A stretch of DNA of 53,717 bases from JASFYU01 sp045046905 (GTDB taxonomy: Bacteria > Bacteroidota > Bacteroidia > Flavobacteriales > Flavobacteriaceae): contig JASFYU010000047.1 in assembly GCA_045046905.1 (NCBI GenBank), positions 1 to 53,717 of the forward strand, in the 5' to 3' direction. Under the pieces are notes generated by a model. That model ran no database searches. It worked only from the letters and a program-made list of their open reading frames with translations, and had not been told where the DNA came from. The position numbers and the translations under genes are program-made. How positions within the stretch are numbered: the first letter of the stretch is position 1; each line of letters opens with the position of its first letter. Shown here one piece after another: positions 24,980-34,408 of the stretch.

Positions 24980-27628
24980 TTATTTCTGCTGCTCTAAGAA
25001 CGTCACCAAAGAAGCCATTTCTTCAAAACTTAAAGCATTTACCAAACCAGATGGCATCATCGAAGTTTCAAGCTCTTTTCGCTCTTCAATATCTGATTTT
25101 TCTAGCGTCTTAGCTATCCCTGCAATATTGCGAATGCTTAAATCGGTAGCAGATTCTTGCGTTATAAACCCAACCATTAAATCGCCATTCTTCGTCTTTA
25201 TCTGTACCGTAGAAAACCCTTGTGATATTGAGGCATTTGGCTTTAATATTGATTCGGCAATCATTTCTCGATTCATTATTGAACCAATTTGCCCCATAAA
25301 TGGCCCCTTCATTACTTCATTAGCCTTAATACTATGACAGCTAAAACAAGCCTGAGTTTTGAACAATTTCTCTCCTTTTTTAGCATCCCCTTTTATCTGT
25401 TTTAAGGCAATCAAAATATCTTCAATAGAAGATTCGCCAATCTGTCCTTTTTTGTTTTTAATTTTATCCAAATCAACAAGTGGCATATCCTCTTTAGGCC
25501 TTGCCTTTTCAAGGATTCCAAAAGCGTCAATAACAAGGCGGTATTTGCTGTTTAGTTCTGTATAAAATTCCTTTTCATCTGCTGAAGCTTTTTTCCATTC
25601 ATTCATTAAAAAAGAGCGAATTACAGGAGAATAATCCCATTCAACAACCTTGTAGTACGGGCCATGAGTATCAGGCCGTGTACTCCACCACCAAGAAGTA
25701 TCATAAGGCGCCTCTTTATAATAAATACGAGCTAAATTATTGAGTAATTTATGTTTGAATTCAATATCATCACTTTTTTGGTGCGCTGTTATCATAGCAT
25801 CTACTACCTGAGAACTGTGCATATATCGCATTGCCCAAAGTGCCAAATCGCTATTACTAGAATCCAAGGCAGTTATACAATCCTCGACGGCGTTTAAGCT
25901 AAGCAGTGCTTTAACCGCCAAATGGGGAAGAATAATGGCACCATTTGGTTTCGCATGCGGCCCTTCGGCACCCATGACTGGGGCCTTAAATGAACTTGGC
26001 ACCGGCACCTTCAACAGCTTGCTTATAGCACCCTTATTACCCAATCTTCCCAAACCAATAATAGCAGCTGCTTTTACCCGTTCAGAAGCAGATTCTAGTC
26101 CTTTCAAGAAAGGATCCAGAGGCACATAACCTACATTACCCAAGCGGTCTGCCAATGCTCGTAATACAAACTCTTGAACATCGGTATCTTCGGTCAATAT
26201 TACTAATTGGTCGATACCCTCAGCCCCTGTAAGTTGGGCAAATGTAAATATGCTGGCCACCCGTGTTTCTAATGACTGTGAACTATCATTTGCCAAACTC
26301 CAAACGGCATCAGCGCCTTCACCTCTTCTAATTAATTCATGCTGAGCACTTAATCTTGTCTTGGCATTGCCTGATTTTAAAAGTTCTACAACACTACTGG
26401 TCCAGAAAAAATCCTCTATCCTTGGAAAAGGCACATATTCAAGATCCTTTGGCATTGCCCTAACCACATATCCTTTATCAGGACTACCTGAGTACCCAGC
26501 CCCGTCCCAAGCGGAAAGATACATGGCTCCGGCAGCATCTACATCTATGTCTGTAATTTGCGGAAGCGTAATAAACGTCTCTTCATCTTGAGTGAAACTG
26601 GCCCCATTTTCAGTGACCCTGTGTAGGTATAGCTGATTCCGACCCCAATCGGTCATCATAGGAACGTTATTGTAATCTTTAGGCCAGCGGTCATCATTCA
26701 TATAAAGTGACCCTGTACCAGAACCACCACCAACATCGACCAAAGCAGGAAGAATCTCTTCAGTAAAATGCTTAAAAAGAACAGGGTAACCATACTCAGC
26801 ACTTTGTATCTGATGAATAAATCTAATGTTCCATCCACCACCATCATTTGTATTGCCCCTTGTAAAGATGTTCATAAAAGGATCAATGGCCACATCATAG
26901 ATATTTCGAAGGCCATGGGTATACACTTCCATCTCAGTTCCATCAGGGCGTATACGTACAATACCACCGCCCAACTGCGTTAATTTGGTGCCATCGGCTG
27001 CCGTAGCGTTATGAAATCCGAAATCGCCTACGGCAATATAAATCCATCCGTCAATTCCCATTTGAATTCCATTGGTGGCATGGTCTGTTCCTCGTTCTTG
27101 CAAATATTTTGAATTGCTGATGTTCTTAATTAAAACCTTAGCCGGACCATCAGCTATACCATCATCATCGATATCCTCAAATACCACTAGATCCATATTA
27201 TCAGCTTTCTTCGTCGCTGCTGAAAAGGTAGTATGCAAAACAAAAAGCTGCTTTCCTACCGCCAAAATACCCCTAGGATTATCTACAGCTGCAAATTCGG
27301 TATATGAATCCATAATACCATCGTGATTACAATCCACAAATCGTTTAATAAACCCCTTGTTAATTTCCTTTCCTAAGGAACCCATCATATCAACACCAAC
27401 AAAGACTTCACCTGTTGCCGCAACCGCCATACAAGCCGGACTCGGTGTTAGGTCGGGGCCCGTAAAAACATTCATGGTCAGCTCACTGGGCCAATTAAGA
27501 GACTGCAGCAAAGAATCGGTTAAAGGATGTTTTACAAGCTCAGAACTTGAAGTACATGCAATTTCTTTTTGATTACAAGCAAGTAATACAACACCTAACA
27601 ATAGGGTAAAGCCAATCTTTTTAAACAT
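24980..27628 (-). CDS. Large lipoprotein: beta-propeller, HEAT-like repeats and haem c (PVC-type heme-binding family)
   Basis: 882 residues. A lipobox (LLGVVLLAC) is followed by a sorbosone-dehydrogenase-like propeller (VFVGVDMMGSLGKE, DHATNGIQMGIDGWIYIAVGDFG, GGIVRIRPDGTEMEVYTHGLRNIYD, FTRGNTNDGGGWN). Alpha-helical HEAT-like repeats come next (VKAAAIIGLGRLGNKGAISKL), then a haem site CFSCH at 761-765 with a C-terminal cytochrome-like tail. This architecture is known from Planctomycetes and marine Bacteroidota, where it is associated with sugar or polysaccharide oxidation. It lies upstream-to-downstream beside the sulfatase gene on the same strand with a 182-bp gap. Substrate unknown. Confidence 0.85.
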   Translation of the reverse strand: MFKKIGFTLLLGVVLLACNQKEIACTSSSELVKHPLTDSLLQSLNWPSELTMNVFTGPDLTPSPACMAVAATGEVFVGVDMMGSLGKEINKGFIKRFVDCNHDGIMDSYTEFAAVDNPRGILAVGKQLFVLHTTFSAATKKADNMDLVVFEDIDDDGIADGPAKVLIKNISNSKYLQERGTDHATNGIQMGIDGWIYIAVGDFGFHNATAADGTKLTQLGGGIVRIRPDGTEMEVYTHGLRNIYDVAIDPFMNIFTRGNTNDGGGWNIRFIHQIQSAEYGYPVLFKHFTEEILPALVDVGGGSGTGSLYMNDDRWPKDYNNVPMMTDWGRNQLYLHRVTENGASFTQDEETFITLPQITDIDVDAAGAMYLSAWDGAGYSGSPDKGYVVRAMPKDLEYVPFPRIEDFFWTSSVVELLKSGNAKTRLSAQHELIRRGEGADAVWSLANDSSQSLETRVASIFTFAQLTGAEGIDQLVILTEDTDVQEFVLRALADRLGNVGYVPLDPFLKGLESASERVKAAAIIGLGRLGNKGAISKLLKVPVPSSFKAPVMGAEGPHAKPNGAIILPHLAVKALLSLNAVEDCITALDSSNSDLALWAMRYMHSSQVVDAMITAHQKSDDIEFKHKLLNNLARIYYKEAPYDTSWWWSTRPDTHGPYYKVVEWDYSPVIRSFLMNEWKKASADEKEFYTELNSKYRLVIDAFGILEKARPKEDMPLVDLDKIKNKKGQIGESSIEDILIALKQIKGDAKKGEKLFKTQACFSCHSIKANEVMKGPFMGQIGSIMNREMIAESILKPNASISQGFSTVQIKTKNGDLMVGFITQESATDLSIRNIAGIAKTLEKSDIEERKELETSMMPSGLVNALSFEEMASLVTFLEQQK

Positions 27629-27719
27629 TTCTGAATCTATTTTAAATTTTTAGGTTCTCTTATTTTTGTATAAAACGAAACGCAAAGAAAAGACCCTTTT
27701 TAAGAAAATTTACCAAATC

Positions 27720-27734
27720 TGATAATAATTATCA
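27720..27734. promoter_or_regulatory. AT-rich palindrome upstream of the haem-binding lipoprotein gene
   Basis: TGATAAT-A-ATTATCA is a perfect inverted repeat with 7-bp arms, resembling half of a Fur-type box. It lies 92 bp upstream of the start at 27628, past the sulfatase stop. I did not find a convincing TAnnTTTG box at a matching distance, so regulation is a guess. Confidence 0.3.
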
Positions 27735-27810
27735 TTCTGCTTCTATTTTAGGGGCATCTTTCGAATTGCAATCTAGTGACCTACTCAAGATATCAGATCG
27801 CTTAACTGTA

Positions 27811-29424
27811 TTACTGTTTATTAATTTCTGGCAGTATCACTTTATTTATTTCGTTACCCTCGCCGTCGAGGTAATATTTTTCAAAGTCGGTTTCATTTAC
27901 CCAGCCGGCTTTAGGGTGTTCGCCCTTCATTAATTTTCGATAAAAACCCCTGCCTTCGACCATGGGAGATTTCTCGTACAAATGCCCATAACCTCTCATT
28001 CGTAAATCGCCCTGCTCTAAAAGCCGACTTTCCATCTCGGACTTAAGGGCATTCTTTTTTTTATAAAAAGAAGGTACATTGGCCAAATTATGAATGCAAA
28101 AAGGATCTTTCTGAACATCATAGAGTTCCTCTTCCTGCCTTTTGCCAAAATTAAGTTTCCAAAATTCGGGGTCGACCCCATTTCTTCTAAGATTGAGTAT
28201 CTGGGTCTTAGTAGGACTACCATCGGTATTTAAATACCCCGTTTCAGGATTTCCTGACGGCCAACGGTCTATTTTATAATTCTTAATATAGAGCATGTCA
28301 TTTTTGTACAACCCACGTATGGGGTAGCCCACATCATCAGGTCTACCCGTATCGTGTCGCTCTTTACCTACCAAAACATAGTCGCGCAAAGGTTCGATTT
28401 GTCCTGATTTTTCAGAGGTAATGATTTTTAGAAGACTCTGCCCCGCTGCAGGATGCATTCCTGACGCTTGCCAATTGATGCCTGCCGCCTCTAAGAAAGT
28501 AGGCGCTAAATCGATAAAACTGACATAATCGTCAACTTTTCTTCCCTGTATTTTCATTTTACCTTTCCACAATATGGCCATCGGCACATGGTTCGCATTC
28601 TCATATTGATTTCCTTTGACCCTTGGAAAAGGCATTCCGTGATCAGAGGTAACCACGACTAAGGTATTATTCAATAACTTACGTTCTCTCAGGGTTTTCA
28701 TAATACGCGCGATATGCTTGTCGGTGTCTTCAATTTCAAAGGCATAATCCAACAAGTCATTGCGAGTAGTTTCATTATCTGGCCAATAGGGTGGAAAATC
28801 ACTGATCATGTCGATAGTCTTACTCCCAATTTTTTTACCAGAACCGTATTCATATTGCCGGTGCGGTTCTAAACTACCCACCCAAAAACTCCATGGCTTA
28901 CCAGCCGGGGCTTTATCTAAAAAATCAGCGAAATTACCGCTGTAATCATTTTGAGAGATATACTTAGTTGGCGGTTCTAATCTTTTTTGGTTGAAGGCAG
29001 GCCCCATCACCTGTCTTACATCACCCGCTTCAGTCAGGGTCTTCCCAGGCGCATAGCCTTTTCCTGTATGCCCCGTAACATAGCCGTTCTTTAACAATAC
29101 TTCTTGATACGTCATAAACCTTGGTGGAAAGTAAATAACATGATTGGCGGCCGCACCCAACTGCCAAGAATTTCTTCCGGTCATGATTGCAGCCCGTGAG
29201 GGGGCGCATTTGGCATTGGGCGTATATGCCCGATTAAAAAGAATGCCCTCTTTAGCAATAGCATCAAAGGCAGGCGTTTTTACATATTCGCTGCCATAGG
29301 CGCTCATATCAAGACCGGCATCATCGAACATAATCACGAGAATATTAGGCTTTTGGTAGTTTTGGGCATTACTACAATACGATATCAGAATAAGAAACAG
29401 TACAACTATACTTTTTGGTTTCAT
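27811..29424 (-). CDS. Secreted type I sulfatase (arylsulfatase/heparan N-sulfatase-like)
   Basis: 537 residues with a Sec signal (VVLFLILISYCSNAQ). The metal-binding start NILVIMFDDAGLD is followed by the formylglycine signature C73-A-P-S-R (AKCAPSRAAIMTGR) and TSDHGMPFPRVKG. The cysteine must be converted to formylglycine; the only FGE-fold protein in the window is the exported NirV, so the maturase is probably elsewhere. In a marine flavobacterium it likely removes sulfate from an algal polysaccharide. The heparan N-sulfatase resemblance is weak evidence for substrate. Confidence 0.92.
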   Translation of the reverse strand: MKPKSIVVLFLILISYCSNAQNYQKPNILVIMFDDAGLDMSAYGSEYVKTPAFDAIAKEGILFNRAYTPNAKCAPSRAAIMTGRNSWQLGAAANHVIYFPPRFMTYQEVLLKNGYVTGHTGKGYAPGKTLTEAGDVRQVMGPAFNQKRLEPPTKYISQNDYSGNFADFLDKAPAGKPWSFWVGSLEPHRQYEYGSGKKIGSKTIDMISDFPPYWPDNETTRNDLLDYAFEIEDTDKHIARIMKTLRERKLLNNTLVVVTSDHGMPFPRVKGNQYENANHVPMAILWKGKMKIQGRKVDDYVSFIDLAPTFLEAAGINWQASGMHPAAGQSLLKIITSEKSGQIEPLRDYVLVGKERHDTGRPDDVGYPIRGLYKNDMLYIKNYKIDRWPSGNPETGYLNTDGSPTKTQILNLRRNGVDPEFWKLNFGKRQEEELYDVQKDPFCIHNLANVPSFYKKKNALKSEMESRLLEQGDLRMRGYGHLYEKSPMVEGRGFYRKLMKGEHPKAGWVNETDFEKYYLDGEGNEINKVILPEINKQ

Positions 29425-29601
29425 ATAAAATGGGTTGACTTAAGAGCTTCTGAACATCATGCATATAGTGCATAATCCCGTAAAGTATAAAAATAGCAAC
29501 AAAAGACTTTAAAATTGACCCCTTAAAAGATATCTTATGTCGATTTTAAAAATAAATTCACCAACAAAGCCTTATTTTTACCGCTTAAAAACTACGAACA
29601 T

Positions 29602-30486
29602 ATGACCTTACTCTTAATGGCCGCCGGAAGTGGTAGCCGATATGGAAAACTAAAACAATTCGATGACCTTGGCCCTGCAGGTGAATTCTTGATGGAATTT
29701 GCAATCTACGATGCATTAAAAAACGGATTCGAACATATCGTGGTCATTACAAAAAAAGAAAACGTATCATTTTTAGAGGAACATCTAAATGGGAAGCTTC
29801 CTGAAAACATAAAATTAGATGTGCTTGCCCAAGAAATTACCGATTTGCCAGATGACGTTGTTTTTCAGGGAGAACGAGCAAAACCTTGGGGCACCGCCCA
29901 TGCAGTATGGACGGCCAGAAAGGTAATCAATGGCTCATTCGCTGTTATCAACGCTGATGATTTCTATGGCGCTTCTGCCTATAAAAATGCAGCTAATTTT
30001 GCAAAAAAACACAAAGAAGATAATACCTATGCACTTATCGGATATACCCTAAAAGACACCTTGTCTAAACATGGCACCGTTTCACGTGGGGTTTGTGAAG
30101 TAAGTGGTGACGACCTAGTCTCAGTCGATGAACGCTTAAAATTACAAAAAGAAGGCGATAAGATTATTGACCTTAATTCTGACAATATTTATACCGGCAA
30201 TGAGCAGGTCAGCATGAATTTTTGGGTCTGTAAACCTTCCATTTTTGATGCCATCGAATCTGAGTTCAGGGCATTCTTGAAAGACGACGATCGAATACAA
30301 AATAGTGAGCTTTACCTTCCACTTACCATACAAGAAATGCTGCAAGCCAATAAGGTCGACGTAAAAGTTGTGCCTTCTGACGGAGAATGGTTCGGGGTAA
30401 CCTATGCCAGCGACCGTGAAAAAGCCGTTGCCTATCTGCAACAAAAGACCTCCGAAGGTGATTATATTACTCCATTATGGAACTAA
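29602..30486 (+). CDS. Sugar nucleotidyltransferase (NTP-transferase fold)
   Basis: 294 residues. The nucleotide-binding signature G-x-G-x-R-x-G-x-x-K is visible near the N-terminus (AAGSGSRYGKLKQF), with INADDFYG as the metal-binding aspartate motif. It probably transfers an NMP to a sugar 1-phosphate. The next gene (2 bp later) is an APH-fold kinase resembling N-acetylhexosamine 1-kinase, so the pair could activate a free sugar to a nucleotide sugar. Substrate not determinable. Confidence 0.85.
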   Translation: MTLLLMAAGSGSRYGKLKQFDDLGPAGEFLMEFAIYDALKNGFEHIVVITKKENVSFLEEHLNGKLPENIKLDVLAQEITDLPDDVVFQGERAKPWGTAHAVWTARKVINGSFAVINADDFYGASAYKNAANFAKKHKEDNTYALIGYTLKDTLSKHGTVSRGVCEVSGDDLVSVDERLKLQKEGDKIIDLNSDNIYTGNEQVSMNFWVCKPSIFDAIESEFRAFLKDDDRIQNSELYLPLTIQEMLQANKVDVKVVPSDGEWFGVTYASDREKAVAYLQQKTSEGDYITPLWN

Positions 30487-30487
30487 A

Positions 30488-31561
30488 ATGCACATGTATT
30501 CCAACAAAAAATTAAATACGGTCCTAGAACGTTTTGTGGTTTCACAAAAAAAATATGATTTTAAGGTCCTGACCGACGGTTTCATCAACGATACTTTTTT
30601 GGTATCGAACAATACCAACCCACAATATGTGCTGCAAAGGGTAAACCACAATGTATTCAAGAATATTGACGGCCTGATGGGCAATATCAATACTGCTCTA
30701 GAGGCATTGAATGATCCGACATATTCAAAAATAACACTAATCAAAACCAATACCGGCAAGACCTATTCTGAGGATGACCATGGCTATTGGAGACTCATGA
30801 CCTTTATAGATCATAGTACGGCATACAATACGACCACCGATCCCAATATCGCTTTCGAGGCAGGTAAGATAATTGGTAAATTTCATCTTCTATTAGCAAA
30901 CAGCTGTTTAGATAGTTATGTAGATACCATACCGAGGTTTCATGACCTTAATTTGAGAAAAAAACAGTTTGAGGAAGCCCTGACGTCTGCAGACTCAAAG
31001 AAAATAGAAGTCTCTCAAGAAGCTATCGTATTCGCCAAGAAAATTCTAGTAAAGCTCGAAGATTTAAATGCGATTAAACTACCTGTTCGGGTTTGCCATA
31101 ATGATACCAAGCTAAACAATATTCTTTTCTCGGAAAACACGAATACAGCACTATGTCTTATTGATCTAGACACCTTAATGAAGGGCTATTTTTATTATGA
31201 TTTTGGTGATGCGGTCCGCACCATTGCAAATACGGCACTAGAAGATGAACAGGATCATAGTAAAATTGTTTTTGACAAAGGTCTTTTTGAGGCCTTGGTC
31301 AATGGTTTTGCCGCTAATGAGCCCTTTTTAAACGCAAAAGAAATTGAAACACTTCCGCTTGGAGCAATTTTTATGCCTTTTATTCATGGGCTGAGAGCTT
31401 TGACTGACTACCTCAACAACAATATCTATTACAAAGTATCTCACGAGAATCAAAACCTCGACCGCTGTCTTAGTCTTTTCGATTTCACACAAAAGGCTTT
31501 GAACGAACAGGAGTATATGAAGACCGTTGTTACAGCAAAATTATTGGTCAAGAAAAACTAA
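30488..31561 (+). CDS. APH-fold sugar kinase (N-acetylhexosamine 1-kinase-like)
   Basis: About 357 residues from the ATG at 30488 (MHMYSNKKLN); an earlier in-frame ATG at 30404 lies within the upstream gene. The catalytic loop VCHNDTKLNNILF (H-x-D-x4-N) and the metal-binding IDLDTLMKGYFYYDFGD mark an aminoglycoside-phosphotransferase fold. Relatives phosphorylate sugars, such as N-acetylhexosamine 1-kinase. Pairing with a nucleotidyltransferase favours sugar salvage over antibiotic resistance. Confidence 0.8.
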   Translation: MHMYSNKKLNTVLERFVVSQKKYDFKVLTDGFINDTFLVSNNTNPQYVLQRVNHNVFKNIDGLMGNINTALEALNDPTYSKITLIKTNTGKTYSEDDHGYWRLMTFIDHSTAYNTTTDPNIAFEAGKIIGKFHLLLANSCLDSYVDTIPRFHDLNLRKKQFEEALTSADSKKIEVSQEAIVFAKKILVKLEDLNAIKLPVRVCHNDTKLNNILFSENTNTALCLIDLDTLMKGYFYYDFGDAVRTIANTALEDEQDHSKIVFDKGLFEALVNGFAANEPFLNAKEIETLPLGAIFMPFIHGLRALTDYLNNNIYYKVSHENQNLDRCLSLFDFTQKALNEQEYMKTVVTAKLLVKKN

Positions 31562-31587
31562 AATTAGACCTCTGAACAGATCCAAAG

Positions 31588-31641
31588 CTCAAAACCTGAG
31601 TTCTACCCAATATTTATTTACCATTTAGGTCGAACTCAGGT
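31588..31641 (+). repeat. Family B inverted repeat after the kinase gene
   Basis: AAACCTGAGTTC and GAACTCAGGTTT form a 12-bp perfect stem separated by about 28 nt (the inner ACC/GGT also pair). There is no T run after it, so it is a hairpin rather than a standard terminator. The arm sequence CCTGAGTTCGACC recurs near 19903, 35641 and 42673. The rest of the 31562-31826 gap is featureless. Confidence 0.65.
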
Positions 31642-31826
31642 TTAAGAGATAAATGTTCGCCCCGAAATCAACCGACCATTCTTACAAACTGGGAAAAAAA
31701 GTACCATCTTTTGCAAAGCCATCTTTTGAAATCTACAATGTATTATGTTATTTTAGCACCATATAAAAACGATAGCTCTTTTATAACCAAGATTCCTCAT
31801 TTATACTAAAATAAGCATAAAACAAT

Positions 31827-32846
31827 ATGAAGTACATCGTATGCGAAAAACCGGGCCAATTTCTTCTCAAAGAAAAAGATGAACCAATACTTCAGCATGA
31901 ATCGGCCATTTTAAAGATTCGAAAAGTGGGAATTTGTGGAACAGACCTACATGCCTATGGCGGTAATCAGGCATTTTTCACCTACCCAAGAATACTCGGT
32001 CATGAATTGGCAACCGAAGTTATTGAAATTTCTGAGAACCACAAGGGAATCAAAGTTGGCGACAAAATTGTGGTTATGCCTTATATTAGTTGCCAAAAGT
32101 GTATTGCCTGTAGCAAAGGCAAAACCAATTGTTGTACCAATATAAAAGTTCTCGGTGTTCATACTGACGGGGGAATGCAAGAAAGAATATCAGTTCCGAT
32201 AGATCTTTTGATTCCGGCCCCGAATCTAAACGATGATGAAATGGCTATTGTAGAACCCCTGGCAATCGGCGCCCATGCCATACGAAGGGCCGGGCTAAAA
32301 ACAGGGGAGACCATCGTAGTCATAGGTTGCGGCCCCATCGGTATCGGAATTATGCAATTGGCCAAAATCGCGGGCGCAAAAGTAATTGCCGTTGACACGA
32401 ATCAGCAACGCTTAGATTATGCCAAAGAGAAAATAGGAGTCGATTATTTGGTCCTTGCTGGGGCAAATACCATAAATGACATCTCAGAAATAACCGACGG
32501 CGACCTTTGTACAGCAGTCTTTGATGCTACAGGAAACAAAAAAGCCTTAGAATCAGGACTAGATTATATGTCGCATGGCGGACGCTATATTCTTGTAGGA
32601 CTCTCAAAAGGAGAACTTGTTTTTGAACACCCGCTAATACATGCCAAGGAAGCTACGATTATGTGTAGTAGAAATGCTACCTTAGAAGACTTTATGTATG
32701 TGATTTCTATATTGGAGAAAAGCCAATTTCCTGTTGATTCCTTTATTACCCACACGGTGAATTTTGACGATATGATTTCACATTTCGATAGTTGGCTAAA
32801 CCCCTCAAATGGCGTAATCAAGGCGACTGTTTCTTTTGACATCTAA
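31827..32846 (+). CDS. Zinc-dependent alcohol dehydrogenase, candidate L-galactonate 5-dehydrogenase
   Basis: 339 residues of the medium-chain zinc dehydrogenase family. Catalytic zinc residues are in GICGTDLHAYGG and GHELATEV; structural zinc cysteines are in CQKCIACSKGKTNCC; the NAD-binding glycines are GCGPIGIG. Family members include threonine dehydrogenase, RspB and YjjN/LgoD, which oxidises L-galactonate to D-tagaturonate. The next genes, tagaturonate reductase and a sugar lactonase, make that reaction the best guess, but sequence alone does not fix the substrate. Confidence 0.88.
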   Translation: MKYIVCEKPGQFLLKEKDEPILQHESAILKIRKVGICGTDLHAYGGNQAFFTYPRILGHELATEVIEISENHKGIKVGDKIVVMPYISCQKCIACSKGKTNCCTNIKVLGVHTDGGMQERISVPIDLLIPAPNLNDDEMAIVEPLAIGAHAIRRAGLKTGETIVVIGCGPIGIGIMQLAKIAGAKVIAVDTNQQRLDYAKEKIGVDYLVLAGANTINDISEITDGDLCTAVFDATGNKKALESGLDYMSHGGRYILVGLSKGELVFEHPLIHAKEATIMCSRNATLEDFMYVISILEKSQFPVDSFITHTVNFDDMISHFDSWLNPSNGVIKATVSFDI

Positions 32847-32960
32847 AACCCTATGCTCACAAGTTATCGACCGATTCGCTGATAATTATAGAAAGGCCTA
32901 AGGACCTAATAGCCTTGTAAAGGCCATGTATTAACCCATAATTACCAAGTTTAACTACGT

Positions 32961-34406
32961 ATGCATGCACTAAAAAGAACAATCAACACAAAGGAATTAC
33001 CCATCAAAGTGATGCAATTTGGAGGTGGAAATTTCCTCAGGGCCTTTGTCGATTGGATGATCGATATCTTGAATGAGGAAGCAAATTTCAATGGGGGAAT
33101 CGCTATCATAAAACCGACTGAAAGGGGGGACTACGCCCAGCTAAAATCTCAAGACGGACTTTTTACCGTTGTTCTAGATGGCATCAAAAATGGAGCACTA
33201 ATCTCCGAAAAAAGATTGGTTACCGCTGTACAGAAAGTGATAAACCCCAATATCGAATGGAGTGCTTATTTGGCATTGGCCAAAAACAAAGAGCTGCGTT
33301 TTATAGTATCGAATACCACAGAGGCCGGAATAAAGTTTAATGCTGAAGATACATTTGACGACAGCCCCCCCAAAGAATTTCCTGCAAAGCTTACGGTTTG
33401 GTTACACCACCGGTTTCAACATTTTGGCAATGACCCTACAAAAGGATGTATTTTCCTGCCCTGTGAGCTTATTGAAGATAATGGGGCCACTTTAAAAGAT
33501 TGTATTTTGCGTTATGCAGCACATTGGAACTTGCCAAGCGATTTTACGAACTGGATCAACACCTCTAATTTTTTCTGCAACACCCTAGTAGACCGCATCG
33601 TATCAGGCTACCCTGATGATCGGGCGGCTGAAATCGAAGCTGAACTAGACTATAAAGACGAACTATTGGTCGCTGGCGAGCAATATCATAGTTGGATCAT
33701 TCAAGGCCCAGAGATTGTTCAAAAAGAGCTGCCATTTGCAAAGACGGCGCTAAACGTTCAATTTGTTCAAAACCTTATTCCCCACCGCGAAATGAAAGTA
33801 CGCATATTGAACGGGGCGCATACGGCTATGGTTCCTGTAGCATATCTTGCAGGAATCCGTTTGGTAGGAGAGGCGATGAAAAATACAGAGCTTAGTCATT
33901 TTGTAGCATCTCTGCTGTCTGAGGAAGCTAGCAAGACCCTTGATTTTTCTGATGCCATAAAAAAAACATATGTTGCTGATGTATTAGACAGGTTCAGAAA
34001 CCCATTGATCAAACATCAGCTCATCAGTATTTCCTTGAACAGTACCTCTAAATTTGTCACCCGTCTTTTGCCAACCCTAAAAGATTTCTATAGCCGTTAT
34101 CAAAAACTTCCCCAACACATTGTTTTTAGTTTGGCGGCCTTGATTTTATTTTATAAAGGCGAAAGTGATGGTACACCAATCGATTTGAAAGATGATCAGA
34201 CCGTTTTAGATTTCTTTGCCGAATCGTATCAAGCCTTGGAAAAACAAAAAATAACTTTGAATGAGATGGTTGTTTCTATACTCGGCCATAGTGCCCTATG
34301 GGGCGAAGACCTTTCTCTACTCCCTGGCTTGGCTGAAATGGTAAGAGAGCATATCACAGCTATTCAGAATGATGGAATACGACGCTGTCTAAAAAAAATT
34401 AACTAA
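32961..34406 (+). CDS. uxaB: Tagaturonate reductase (altronate oxidoreductase), mannitol dehydrogenase family
   Basis: 481 residues, the typical UxaB length. The Rossmann start VMQFGGGNFLRAFVDWMID, the conserved ISNTTEAG-like segment (FIVSNTTEAGIKF) and the catalytic K-x4-N-x2-H (MKVRILNGAHTAM) identify the long-chain mannitol dehydrogenase family; EQYHSWIIQG resembles UxaB. It interconverts D-tagaturonate and D-altronate in the cytoplasm. The gene ends 2 bp before the lactonase gene. Fructuronate reductase (UxuB) is the main alternative; the length and motifs favour UxaB. Confidence 0.88.
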   Translation: MHALKRTINTKELPIKVMQFGGGNFLRAFVDWMIDILNEEANFNGGIAIIKPTERGDYAQLKSQDGLFTVVLDGIKNGALISEKRLVTAVQKVINPNIEWSAYLALAKNKELRFIVSNTTEAGIKFNAEDTFDDSPPKEFPAKLTVWLHHRFQHFGNDPTKGCIFLPCELIEDNGATLKDCILRYAAHWNLPSDFTNWINTSNFFCNTLVDRIVSGYPDDRAAEIEAELDYKDELLVAGEQYHSWIIQGPEIVQKELPFAKTALNVQFVQNLIPHREMKVRILNGAHTAMVPVAYLAGIRLVGEAMKNTELSHFVASLLSEEASKTLDFSDAIKKTYVADVLDRFRNPLIKHQLISISLNSTSKFVTRLLPTLKDFYSRYQKLPQHIVFSLAALILFYKGESDGTPIDLKDDQTVLDFFAESYQALEKQKITLNEMVVSILGHSALWGEDLSLLPGLAEMVREHITAIQNDGIRRCLKKIN

Positions 34407-34408
34407 TT

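Noticed and set aside
30404..30487. Earlier start of the sugar kinase inside the nucleotidyltransferase gene
   Set aside because: It would overlap the upstream gene by more than 80 bp; the ATG at 30488 sits just after its stop.
30488..31561. Aminoglycoside resistance gene
   Set aside because: The APH fold is shared with sugar kinases; the neighbouring nucleotidyltransferase and sugar genes favour a sugar role.
31588..31641. Intrinsic terminator after the kinase gene
   Set aside because: The stem is long but no T run follows, and the arm sequence recurs elsewhere as a repeat.
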